From contig NZ_JAHBZJ010000014.1 in NCBI RefSeq assembly GCF_019635455.1, forward strand, positions 1 to 53,104: DNA of 53,104 nt, in the 5' to 3' direction. This stretch comes from Sphingomonas sp. Lineage in GTDB: Bacteria > Pseudomonadota > Alphaproteobacteria > Sphingomonadales > Sphingomonadaceae. Positions 19,707 through 28,250 of this stretch are shown piece after piece. The notes below the pieces were generated by a model. That model made no database searches. It was not told the origin of the DNA and saw only the letters and a program-made list of their open reading frames with translations. How positions within the stretch are numbered: the stretch's first letter is position 1; every line of letters starts with the position of its first letter. The translations under genes and the position numbers were made by a program.

Positions 19707-21965
19707 ATGTCCGAAGAAGCCAATCTCCAGTTCTCCGAGCGCGAGGCGCTGCTGTTCCACTCGGAAGGACGGCCCGGCAAGATCGAGATCGTCGCGTCGA
19801 AACCGCTCACCACCCAGCGCGATCTGGCGCTCGCCTACTCGCCCGGCGTGGCCGTGCCGGTGCAGGCGATCGCCGACGATCCCGCGACGGCATACGACTA
19901 TACCGCAAAGGGCAATCTGGTCGCGGTCATCTCGAACGGCACCGCGATCCTGGGGATGGGCAATCTGGGCGCGCTCGCCTCCAAGCCGGTGATGGAGGGC
20001 AAGGCGGTGCTCTTCAAGCGGTTCGCCGATGTCGATGCGATGGACATCGAACTGAATACCGAGGACGTCGATCGCATCATCGACGCGGTCGAACTGCTCG
20101 AACCCAGTTTCGGCGGCATCAACCTTGAGGATATCAAGGCGCCGGAATGCTTCATCATCGAACAGACGCTGCGCGAGCGGATGAACATTCCGGTCTTCCA
20201 TGACGATCAGCACGGCACCGCGATCATCACCGCCGCCGGCCTGATCAACGCGTGCCGGCTGACCGGTCGCGAACTGAAGGACATCAGGGTGGTGGTGAAC
20301 GGCGCCGGCGCGGCGGCGATCGCCTGCACCGAACTCATCAAGGCGATGGGCGTGCGCCACGACCATGTGCTGATGTGCGATCGCAAGGGCGTGATCACCC
20401 CCGACCGCGAGGGCGTCAACCAGTGGCAGTCGGCGCACGCCGTCGCCACCGATCGCACCTCGCTGACCGAGGCGCTGGTCGGCGCCGACGTGTTTCTGGG
20501 CCTGTCGGCCGCCGGTGCGCTCAAGCCGGAGATGGTGAAGGACATGGCGCCTGCGCCGATCATCTTTGCCATGGCCAATCCGGAACCGGAAATCCGCCCC
20601 GAACTGGCCAAGGGCGTGCGGCCCGATGCGATCGTCGCGACCGGCCGGTCGGACTATCCCAACCAGGTCAACAACGTACTCGGCTTTCCCTTCATCTTTC
20701 GCGGCGCGCTCGACGTGCGCGCCACCGCGGTCAACGAGGAGATGAAGATCGCCGCCGCGCAGGCGATCGCCGAACTGGCGCGCGAACAGGTGCCGGAGGA
20801 AGTGGCGCTGGCCTATGGCACACAGCACAGCTTCGGTCCCGAATATATCATCCCCGCGCCGTTCGATCCGCGGTTGATGGAGGTGGTGTCGGTCGCGGTC
20901 GCGCAGGCGGCGATGGATTCAGGGGTCGCGACCAAGCCGATCCTCGACCTCGCCGCCTATCGCCATGCGCTGCGCGCCCGGCTCAATCCGACGACATCGG
21001 TTCTCACCCTGGCCTATGAGGGCGCGCGCGCCCACCCCAAGCGGGTGATCTTTGCCGAGGGCGAGGAAGAGGTGGTGCTGCGCGCGGCGATCGCGTTCCG
21101 CGACGGCGGCTATGGCACCCCGGTGCTGGTCGGTCGCGACGATGTGTACGACCGGCTGCGCGCGCTGGGCGTCGCCGATCCGGAGAGTTTCGAGCTGCAC
21201 AACAGCCGCGTCTCGCCGCTGGTCCCGGCGATGGTGGATTTCCTCTACGCCCGGCTTCAGCGGCGCGGCTATCTGCGTCGCGATTGCGAACGGATGGTCA
21301 ATCAGGATCGCAACATCTTTGGCTCGCTCCTGCTTCAGCTGGGGGAGGGGGATGCGATGATCACCGGCGTCACCCGCACCTATGCGCAGACGATGCGCGA
21401 GATCCGCCGCGTGATCGACGTCGCCGAGGGGCAGACCGCGTTCGGCGTCCACATCCTTGTCGGCCAGAGCCATACCGTGTTCATTGCCGACACCACCGTC
21501 AACGAACGGCCGAGCGCGGAAGAGCTTGCCGACATCGCCGAACAGACCGCGCATGTCGCGCGGCGCATGGGCCATGAGCCGCGCGTCGCGTTCCTCAGCT
21601 ATTCGACCTTCGGCAATCCCAAGGGTGCCTATCTGGAAAACATCCGCGATGCGGTGAAGGTGCTGGACGCGCGCGGGGTCGGCTTTGAATATGAGGGCGA
21701 AATGGCACCCGATGTGGCGCTCAATCCCCGCCAGCTCGCCAACTATCCCTTTGCCCGGCTGTCGGGTCCCGCCAATATCCTGATCATGCCGGGCCTCCAG
21801 TCGGCGCATATCTCGGCCAAGCTGCTGCGCGAACTGGGTGGTGACGCGATGATCGGGCCGATGCTGGTCGGCATGGAAAAGCCGGTGCAGGTCACCCCGA
21901 TGACCAGCACCGCCGGCGATCTGGTCACGCTGGCGGTGCTCGCGGCGGGGGGCATCGCGCGGTAA
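19707..21965 (+). CDS. maeB: NADP-dependent malic enzyme with phosphotransacetylase-like domain
   Basis: Decarboxylates malate to pyruvate. The 752-residue MaeB-type protein has the malic-enzyme N-terminal domain (YSPGVAVPV near 38, NGTAILGMGNLG near 75), the dinucleotide-binding fold (VVVNGAGAAAIAC near 195) and a C-terminal phosphotransacetylase-like domain from about residue 430 (PKRVIFAEGEEE). The latter is usually regulatory and non-catalytic in MaeB. The ATG at 19707 begins the conserved N-terminus (EREALLFHSEGRPGKIE). The reading frame stays open far upstream, across mutS antisense, but that part has no family similarity. Confidence 0.95.
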   Translation: MSEEANLQFSEREALLFHSEGRPGKIEIVASKPLTTQRDLALAYSPGVAVPVQAIADDPATAYDYTAKGNLVAVISNGTAILGMGNLGALASKPVMEGKAVLFKRFADVDAMDIELNTEDVDRIIDAVELLEPSFGGINLEDIKAPECFIIEQTLRERMNIPVFHDDQHGTAIITAAGLINACRLTGRELKDIRVVVNGAGAAAIACTELIKAMGVRHDHVLMCDRKGVITPDREGVNQWQSAHAVATDRTSLTEALVGADVFLGLSAAGALKPEMVKDMAPAPIIFAMANPEPEIRPELAKGVRPDAIVATGRSDYPNQVNNVLGFPFIFRGALDVRATAVNEEMKIAAAQAIAELAREQVPEEVALAYGTQHSFGPEYIIPAPFDPRLMEVVSVAVAQAAMDSGVATKPILDLAAYRHALRARLNPTTSVLTLAYEGARAHPKRVIFAEGEEEVVLRAAIAFRDGGYGTPVLVGRDDVYDRLRALGVADPESFELHNSRVSPLVPAMVDFLYARLQRRGYLRRDCERMVNQDRNIFGSLLLQLGEGDAMITGVTRTYAQTMREIRRVIDVAEGQTAFGVHILVGQSHTVFIADTTVNERPSAEELADIAEQTAHVARRMGHEPRVAFLSYSTFGNPKGAYLENIRDAVKVLDARGVGFEYEGEMAPDVALNPRQLANYPFARLSGPANILIMPGLQSAHISAKLLRELGGDAMIGPMLVGMEKPVQVTPMTSTAGDLVTLAVLAAGGIAR

Positions 21966-22030
21966 GCGTCGCCGATTGTGCATTCGCTCTCCACCGGATA
22001 GCGTTCGCCCTTGGGTTGAGGGCTATATGC

Positions 22031-23251
22031 ATGAATGTGCGCATGTTTTCGGTCGGTATCATTGCCGTGGCGGCCATCCTCGCGCCGCTTTCCCTGACCC
22101 CGGCCCGGGCGCAATCGACGCCGGGCAGCGCGTCGGCACTGGCCGGCGGCGGAACCCTTTCGGATAGCGAGGGACGGCAGGGCAGCTGGAGCGTCGATGC
22201 CGTTGCTGCCGGATCGGGGCTGACCGGAACGCTGGTCGTACAGCTGGCCGGCCGGACCATGCGGCTCGATCCGGGCCAGGCGCGCGCCTATCGCGAAAAC
22301 GGCCGCTGTTATATTCGCGGCGAGCGGGGACGGGACCGGATCGAACTGGCGGGAAGCTGTGATGCGAAGCCGTTCTCTGGCGTGATGCGCGGCTTTCTGG
22401 ATGGGGAGGGCGCCATTTCCGGGACGTTCACCGGATCGCTCGCGGCGGCAGGGGCGAGCCGCAGGCCGGATGCACCAGCACCCGCGCCCGCTCCGACGCC
22501 GGTTTCGCGCCCTGCACGGATCCCACCGCCCGCCGCCCAGCGACCCGTCAGCGTCAATCCGAATTCGGGTCCGTTCAGCGGCGCCGGCACGCTGGCCACC
22601 AGCGATGGCGAGTCGGGGGCCTGGCGCGTTCGCGGCGTCCTGTCGGCGGGGATGATCAAGGGGACGCTCGACGTGGACGTCGCCGGGCGGACGATGACCG
22701 TCGATCTCGATCAGGGCCACGCCTATTTCGAGAACGGTTTTTGCGTGCTGAAGGGGGTTGCCGGGCGCAATCGCTTCCAGCTTCGCGGGCGGTGCGATCG
22801 CGAACCCTATTCCGGCACGATCAACGGCTATTACGACAAGGTGGGTGAGGTGAACGGGTCCTTCACCGGCACGCTGAAATGGGGTGCGGCCGGGTCGCGG
22901 CCGCCGGCCGCCGGCGTGCTGCCGGCCGGCAAGCTGACCTGTAGCTATATGGAGCGTATGGGCGGCGTGGTCGCCGGCGATATCGGCACCCGCGAAATCC
23001 GCCCCAGCGCGCTCGGCACGCTGACGCTGTCACCGTCCGGCACCTATGTCGCACGAAACGGGTCGGGCCGGTTCGTCCGCGAGGGGCAGGCGATCCGCCT
23101 GACCAGCGGTCCGTGGGCCGGTGCGCTGGGGCGATTGATGCCCGACAACAGCGGCAGCCCGGCGGTCTATTTCGAGCGCGAGGACAATCGTCGCGCCGAT
23201 GGCAGCTACATCGTCGATCCCTGGCGCACCTTCTGCACGACGTCGCGCTGA
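22031..23251 (+). CDS. Secreted protein with two copies of an unknown domain
   Basis: A 406-residue exported protein with a signal peptide of about residues 1-28 (ending ARAQ). Two homologous domains of about 95 residues follow, near 41-140 and 183-282. Each runs from a G-G/A-G-T-L start through AGRTM, a YxENGxC strand, a GRxRxxLxGxCDxxPxSG core and a final GSFTGTL-type strand. A proline-rich linker separates them. A third, different domain ends the protein (KLTCSYMERMGG to FCTTSR). Two cysteines per repeat suggest a disulfide. The beta-rich pattern suggests periplasmic or surface sandwich domains. I know no function. Confidence 0.78.
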   Translation: MNVRMFSVGIIAVAAILAPLSLTPARAQSTPGSASALAGGGTLSDSEGRQGSWSVDAVAAGSGLTGTLVVQLAGRTMRLDPGQARAYRENGRCYIRGERGRDRIELAGSCDAKPFSGVMRGFLDGEGAISGTFTGSLAAAGASRRPDAPAPAPAPTPVSRPARIPPPAAQRPVSVNPNSGPFSGAGTLATSDGESGAWRVRGVLSAGMIKGTLDVDVAGRTMTVDLDQGHAYFENGFCVLKGVAGRNRFQLRGRCDREPYSGTINGYYDKVGEVNGSFTGTLKWGAAGSRPPAAGVLPAGKLTCSYMERMGGVVAGDIGTREIRPSALGTLTLSPSGTYVARNGSGRFVREGQAIRLTSGPWAGALGRLMPDNSGSPAVYFEREDNRRADGSYIVDPWRTFCTTSR

Positions 23252-23266
23252 GGCGCCGCGCGTGCG

Positions 23267-24055
23267 TCAGGCGTCGATGCTCGTCCCCAGCGACGCGTTG
23301 ACCAGCCCGCCATCCACCACCAGCGTGTCGCCGACGACATAGTCGCTCGCCCGGCTGGCGAGGAAGATCGCCGCGCCCGCCATATCCTCGGGCGTGCCGA
23401 TGCGCCGCATCGGGATACGCTTGGCCACTGCATCGCCATGGTCGCGGGCGGCGCGGTTCATTTCGCTGGCAAAGGCGCCGGGGGCCAGGCTGGTGACGAT
23501 GATCCCGTCATGGATCAGCCGCGCCGCCATCCGCTTGGTGAGGTAGATCAGCGCCGCCTTCGATGCATGATAGCTGTATGTTTCCCACGGGTTGAGCCGC
23601 AGCCCGTCGATCGAGGTGATGTTGATGACCTTTGACGGCGCATCGAAACTCGCCTCGGCCTTCAGCAGCGTGTGCAGCGCCTGGGTCAGGAAAAAGGGCG
23701 ATTTGACGTTCAGGTCCATCACCTTGTCCCAGCCGCTCTCGGGAAATTCCTCGAACGCCACGCCCCATGCTGCGCCGGCATTGTTGACCAGGATGTCGAG
23801 GCGGGATTCGCGCTCGGCCAGCGCCGCCGCCAGCGCCTTGCACCCCTCGACCGTCGATACGTCCATCGGCAGCGCGATGCAGTTCGGGCCGAGTTCGGCG
23901 GCGGTCTCGTCGCACGCATCCGCCTTGCGCGACGAGATATAGACCTTTGCCCCCTGTGCGATGAACCCTTCGGCGATCATCCTGCCGATCCCCCGGCTGC
24001 CGCCGGTGACCAGCGCGATCTTGCCGTCCAGACGAAAGAATCCGCTCGTGTCCAT
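23267..24055 (-). CDS. Short-chain dehydrogenase/reductase
   Basis: A 262-residue classical SDR with a cofactor loop TGGSRGIG (residues 17-24), NNAG near 93, catalytic Ser in NITSIDG, and the YxxxK pair in YHASK near 165. The Arg in the cofactor loop and the SSRK segment after strand 2 suggest NADP(H). It lies 17 bases downstream of an acyl-CoA dehydrogenase gene on the same strand, so the two are probably an operon for a fatty-acid or related acyl-CoA pathway. The exact substrate cannot be read. Confidence 0.9.
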   Translation of the reverse strand: MDTSGFFRLDGKIALVTGGSRGIGRMIAEGFIAQGAKVYISSRKADACDETAAELGPNCIALPMDVSTVEGCKALAAALAERESRLDILVNNAGAAWGVAFEEFPESGWDKVMDLNVKSPFFLTQALHTLLKAEASFDAPSKVINITSIDGLRLNPWETYSYHASKAALIYLTKRMAARLIHDGIIVTSLAPGAFASEMNRAARDHGDAVAKRIPMRRIGTPEDMAGAAIFLASRASDYVVGDTLVVDGGLVNASLGTSIDA

Positions 24056-24072
24056 GTCTCTCTCCCGTATCT

Positions 24073-25218
24073 TCAGCCGCCGCGCTTCAGTGTCTCGCGT
24101 GCGATGATGAGTTGCTGGATCTGGCTGGTGCCTTCGTAGATGCGAAACAGCCGGACGTCGCGATAGAGGCGTTCGATCCCGTAATCGGCGATATAGCCCG
24201 CGCCGCCGAAAATCTGGACCGCCCGGTCGGCGACGCGGCCGACCATTTCGCTCGCGAACAGCTTCGCCGCGGCGCTTTCCAGCACCACGTCCCGGCCGGC
24301 GTCCTTTGCCGCGGCCGTTTCCAGCACCAGCGCGCGGGCGGCGAGCGCCTCGGTCTTGCTGTCGGCGATCATCGCCTGGATCAGCTGATGCTCGGCGATG
24401 GGCTTGCCGAACTGTCGCCGTTCGGTGGCATAGGCGACACAGTCGGTGATCAGGCGTTCGGCGACCCCCACGCACACCGCGCTGATGTGAAGCCGCCCGC
24501 GATCGAGGACCCGCATCGCGATCTTGAACCCCTCGCCCTCCGCGCCCAGCCGGTTGGCGGCGGGAACGGGAACGTCGTCGAAGATGACGTCGGCGACCTT
24601 CGCGCCCTTTTGCCCCATCTTCTTCTCCGGCTCGCCGATGCTGACGCCGGGCAGGTCGCGCGGGACCAGGAATGCGCTGACCCCGCGCGCGCCGGGTTCG
24701 TCGCCGGTGCGCGCCATCACCGTGAACAGCTGTGCCTTGTCGGCATTGGTGATGAAGCGTTTCGTGCCGGACAGGCGATAGACGTCGCCATCCTTCACCG
24801 CGCGGGCTTTTACCGCGCCGCTGTCCGATCCGACATCGGGTTCGGTCAGCGCGAAGCTGGTGACGATATCGCCGCTGGCGATGCCGGGCAGCCAGCGGGT
24901 CTTTTGCTCCGGCGTTCCGGCCATCACCAGGCCCTGCGAGCCGATGCCGACATTGGTGCCAAAGGTGGATCGGAATGCGGGCGTCGTCCGCCCCAGCTCG
25001 ATCGCCACGCGGCATTCTTCGGCCATGGTCAGGCCCAGCCCGCCATGTTCCTCCGCGATCGACAGGCCGAACAGGCCCAGCGCCTTCATCTCGTCGATCA
25101 CATCGGCGGGGATCGCGTCGGCGGCCTCTACCTCCGCCTCCAGCGGGCGCAGTCGTTCCGCCACGAACCGGCGTACCGCTTCGATCAACGCGTCGAACGT
25201 ATCTGCGTCAAGGCTCAT
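24073..25218 (-). CDS. Acyl-CoA dehydrogenase
   Basis: An FAD-dependent alpha,beta-dehydrogenase of 381 residues. The FAD-binding segment FALTEPDVGSDSG is near residue 120, followed by GTKRFITNA. The conserved RRQFGKPIAEHQLIQ segment lies in the C-terminal helical domain, and the catalytic Glu is in RIYEGTSQIQQ near 365. It is the first gene of a two-gene unit with the SDR. Electrons would pass to electron-transfer flavoprotein. The chain-length preference is unknown. Confidence 0.93.
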   Translation of the reverse strand: MSLDADTFDALIEAVRRFVAERLRPLEAEVEAADAIPADVIDEMKALGLFGLSIAEEHGGLGLTMAEECRVAIELGRTTPAFRSTFGTNVGIGSQGLVMAGTPEQKTRWLPGIASGDIVTSFALTEPDVGSDSGAVKARAVKDGDVYRLSGTKRFITNADKAQLFTVMARTGDEPGARGVSAFLVPRDLPGVSIGEPEKKMGQKGAKVADVIFDDVPVPAANRLGAEGEGFKIAMRVLDRGRLHISAVCVGVAERLITDCVAYATERRQFGKPIAEHQLIQAMIADSKTEALAARALVLETAAAKDAGRDVVLESAAAKLFASEMVGRVADRAVQIFGGAGYIADYGIERLYRDVRLFRIYEGTSQIQQLIIARETLKRGG

Positions 25219-25341
25219 GCGCGGCGATCCTGCTCCATACCCTATCTTCGAAAGCGGATAGCAGCAGGAAATGCCAGGGTCACGGAAAATCCGAACCGGC
25301 GACCCGCCATGGCTGGCTGGCGGGCCGCGTCCGGGCGGGTT

Positions 25342-25500
25342 TCAGCCCAGCCGTCCCAGGCGGTGGTACAGGTTGGCGAACTGCACCGATCGCGGCTCGT
25401 CGGCGATCTTGCGGGTGTAATCCGCGACCGCTTCCTTCAGCAGCGCGAAATCGGCGGTCGAAAAGATCGGGCGGGCGCGGGCCGGTTCGGGGGTATTCAT
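25342..25500 (-). CDS. Small conserved-looking protein, unknown
   Basis: A 52-residue protein beginning MNTPEPARARPIFSTADFAL and ending ANLYHRLGRLG; the middle is a helical, charged stretch (LKEAVADYTRKIADEP). There is no signal or membrane segment. The ATG at 25500 is preferred over an upstream in-frame ATG at 25563, because the extra 21 residues look non-coding. It lies between the acyl-CoA dehydrogenase and the ScfR-type regulator, divergent from the regulator. Confidence 0.55.
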   Translation of the reverse strand: MNTPEPARARPIFSTADFALLKEAVADYTRKIADEPRSVQFANLYHRLGRLG

Positions 25501-25685
25501 GATCGATGCTCCTGCAACTGAAGTCGTGTGAACTTCATGACTAACATCGGGGCGCTTTGTCACGCCGACATGGCGTTTCGCGGGGTCCGGCTGTAGCGTC
25601 TCCGGAGGCGGGGGCGGAAATGTTGTAAAATATTGACTCGCGCTGACGGGGCTGCGAAGCCGCGTCGATCACGGCGGAGATGGAC

Positions 25686-27083
25686 ATGGCGGAGCGCAAA
25701 TTGTTCGCGGGACATGCGGTGCGCCGCCTGCGACGCGGCCAGGGCCTGACCCAGGCGACGATGGCTGAAATGCTCGGCATCTCGCCCAGCTATCTGAACC
25801 TGGTCGAGCGCAACCAGCGCCCGGTCTCCGCGACCCTGTTGCTGGGCCTTGCCGAAACCTTCGATTTCGATCCGCGCGCGCTGTCGGCGGGGGAGCCGGG
25901 CGGCGGGGAAGAGGCGATGCGCCGTCGCCTCGCCGATCCGCTGTTCGCCGATATCGAGATCGATCGCACCGAACTGACCGAATGGCTCGCCGCCGCGCCG
26001 GGCGGGGCAGAGGCGTTCGCGCGTGCCTATGACCGGATCGGCGCGGGGGCCGTCGCGAGCACGGGGGAGGGGGAGGATCCCGGTGGCGCGGTGCGTCGCG
26101 AGATCGAGCGATGGCGCAATCATTTCGCCGATCTGGACGCGGCGGCCGAGGCGCTGGCCGACGAACTGCGTATCGCGTCGAGCGATCCGTTCGGCGCCAT
26201 GGCCGATCGGCTGCGCGTCAAGCATCAACTGTCGATCCGTGTGCTGCCGATCGAGGTGCTGTCGGGCCTGCGCGTGCGGCTCGACCTGCATGCCCGCCAG
26301 TTGCAGCTGTCGGAAGCGCTCGATCCGCCGAGCCGCGTCTTCGCGCTCGCGCGGCAACTGGCGAGTGAGGCGCGCGCGGAGATCGACGCGCTGGTGCGCG
26401 GCGCGGGCTTTACCGATCGCACCGCCGAACGGCTCTATCGCCGGCATCTCAGCGGGTATTTCGCCGCGGCGGTGATGATGCCCTACGCCCGCTTCCTGCG
26501 CGCGTGTGAGGCGACCGGCTATGACCTCGAACTGCTGCGCCGCCGCTTCGGCGCCAGCGCCGAACAGGTCGCACATCGGCTGACCACGCTGCAACGTGTC
26601 GGCGCGCGGGGGTTGCCCTTCTTCATGCTGCGCATCGATCGCGCCGGACAGGTGTCGAAACGCTTCGCCGGGGCCAGCGGTTCGCCGATCGTCGAATCGA
26701 TCGCGCCATGTCCGCTGCTCGATGCCTATGCCGCTTTTCAGCGGGCCGACGAGCGCGTCGTCCAGCTGGTCGAGCTGGAGGATGTCGCCGGCGCCGGCAC
26801 GACGCGCTGGTTCACCTCATCGCGCTGCGTTGCGCCGCCCGGGGGGTGGGCGGGCGCGGTCAAGGCGCGGTTCGTGGTGATGCTCGGCCTTGCGGCGGAC
26901 GCGGCCCGGGGGTTGGCCGCCGCGCGCGGTCTTGATTTTGCGGGTGAGGCGACGCCGGTCGGACTGGGCTGTCGCGCCTGCACCCGCGAATGCCCGCAAC
27001 GCTCCGCTCCGCCGACCGGTCGCGCGCTGGTGGTGAACGAGCGTGAGGCGGGGGTTTCGCCCTTCGGCTTTGCGGGCGATTAG
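25686..27083 (+). CDS. ScfR/PccR-type regulator of short-chain acyl metabolism
   Basis: A 465-residue transcription factor of the family that controls propionyl-CoA, glyoxylate and other short-chain acyl pathways in alphaproteobacteria and actinobacteria. An XRE-type helix-turn-helix occupies about residues 5-62 (LTQATMAEMLGISPSYLNLVE). The central part resembles the IrrE/DUF955 fold (YRRHLSGYFAAAVMMPY). The C-terminal domain has a cysteine cluster GCRACTRECPQRSAPP. The ATG at 25686 is chosen because GGAG at 25676-25679 is six bases before it but touches the alternative ATG at 25680. The targets may include the nearby acyl-CoA dehydrogenase operon; this is a guess. Confidence 0.85.
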   Translation: MAERKLFAGHAVRRLRRGQGLTQATMAEMLGISPSYLNLVERNQRPVSATLLLGLAETFDFDPRALSAGEPGGGEEAMRRRLADPLFADIEIDRTELTEWLAAAPGGAEAFARAYDRIGAGAVASTGEGEDPGGAVRREIERWRNHFADLDAAAEALADELRIASSDPFGAMADRLRVKHQLSIRVLPIEVLSGLRVRLDLHARQLQLSEALDPPSRVFALARQLASEARAEIDALVRGAGFTDRTAERLYRRHLSGYFAAAVMMPYARFLRACEATGYDLELLRRRFGASAEQVAHRLTTLQRVGARGLPFFMLRIDRAGQVSKRFAGASGSPIVESIAPCPLLDAYAAFQRADERVVQLVELEDVAGAGTTRWFTSSRCVAPPGGWAGAVKARFVVMLGLAADAARGLAAARGLDFAGEATPVGLGCRACTRECPQRSAPPTGRALVVNEREAGVSPFGFAGD

Positions 27084-27194
27084 CGCGCATCGCGCACGAC
27101 CGACGCTGCACCGCAACACTGCCTGACACACTTTTGCGACAAATTCGTGGAAAGGCTTGTCTTTCCTCCCCCGGTCTTCATAGCGCGTTGGTTC

Positions 27195-28250
27195 ATGCGG
27201 TTTCTCATTCTTCTCGTCGCGTCCGCGACGGCACTCGCCGGCTGCAATGGCGGTGGTGCGGCGCAAAAGAAGGAACGGGACGCGCCACTGGTGACGCTCG
27301 CCCCGGTCCAGTCGGCCCGCTTCGTCGAGCGGATCGACGCGGTCGGCACCGCCCGCGCGAACGAACAGGTGACGCTGAGCGCGCCGGTGACCGAGCGGAT
27401 CGTGCGCCTGAATTTCGATGACGGCGCGTTCGTGCGGCGCGGTCAGGTGATCGCGGTGCTGGCGCAGGGACAGGAAACCGCCCAGCTTGCCGAAGCGAAG
27501 GCCCGCGCGCAGGAGGCACGGCAGCAGCTCGACCGGCTGGAGGCGTTGAAGGAGCGCGGCTTCGCCACCCGCAGCGCGGTCGATGCGCAGCAGGCGCTGG
27601 CCAGCCAGGCCGGGGCGCAGGCGGCGGCGGCGCGCGCGTCGATCGGCGATCGCGTGGTGACCGCGCCGTTTGGCGGCTGGGTGTCGCTGCGGGATATTTC
27701 CGCGGGAGCGGTGGTCGGCGCCGGAACCGCGATCGCGACGATCAGCGACGTCAGCCGTATCAAGCTGGATTTCACCGTTCCCGAAACGCTGCTGGCGCAG
27801 GTTCGGCCGGGTCAGGCGATCGTCGCCACTGCCGCCGCCTATCCCGATCAGCCGTTTCGCGGCACCGTCGCCACGGTCGATCCGGTGCTCAATCCCGCCA
27901 CCCGCGCCGCCACGGTCCGCGCGATCCTGCCCAATGGCGACCGCAAGCTGAAACCGGGCATGCTGCTCACCGTGGCAGTCGAATCGAGCGCGCGCACCGC
28001 GATGGCGGTTCCCGAACTGTCGGTCGCGGGCGACGGCGATGACAGCTTCGTGTTCGTCGTCGAGGGGGGCAAGGCAAAGCGGGTGCAGGTGCGCACCGGG
28101 CTTCACCAGAACGGCCTCATCGAAATCCTCGCCGGACTGAAACCGGGCCAGCGCGTGGTGACCGAGGGGATCGTGAAGATCGCCCCAGGCCAGGCGGTTC
28201 GCACCGCCGGCCCGGGCAACGCCACGCCCGCGCCGCGCCAGACGAGCTGA
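27195..28250 (+). CDS. RND efflux periplasmic adaptor lipoprotein
   Basis: Links an inner-membrane RND pump to an outer-membrane channel. The 351-residue protein has a lipoprotein signal (lipobox ALAGC, Cys at about residue 17), lipoyl-like halves around VTERIVRLNFDDGAFVRRGQ and VTAPFGGWV, a coiled-coil hairpin (EAKARAQEARQQLDRLEALKERG), and a C-terminal beta-barrel/membrane-proximal domain. The ATG at 27195 begins the signal. Its TGA overlaps the ATG of the pump gene (TGATG), a tight operon. No outer-membrane factor follows, so a TolC-like partner encoded elsewhere must be used. Confidence 0.92.
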   Translation: MRFLILLVASATALAGCNGGGAAQKKERDAPLVTLAPVQSARFVERIDAVGTARANEQVTLSAPVTERIVRLNFDDGAFVRRGQVIAVLAQGQETAQLAEAKARAQEARQQLDRLEALKERGFATRSAVDAQQALASQAGAQAAAARASIGDRVVTAPFGGWVSLRDISAGAVVGAGTAIATISDVSRIKLDFTVPETLLAQVRPGQAIVATAAAYPDQPFRGTVATVDPVLNPATRAATVRAILPNGDRKLKPGMLLTVAVESSARTAMAVPELSVAGDGDDSFVFVVEGGKAKRVQVRTGLHQNGLIEILAGLKPGQRVVTEGIVKIAPGQAVRTAGPGNATPAPRQTS

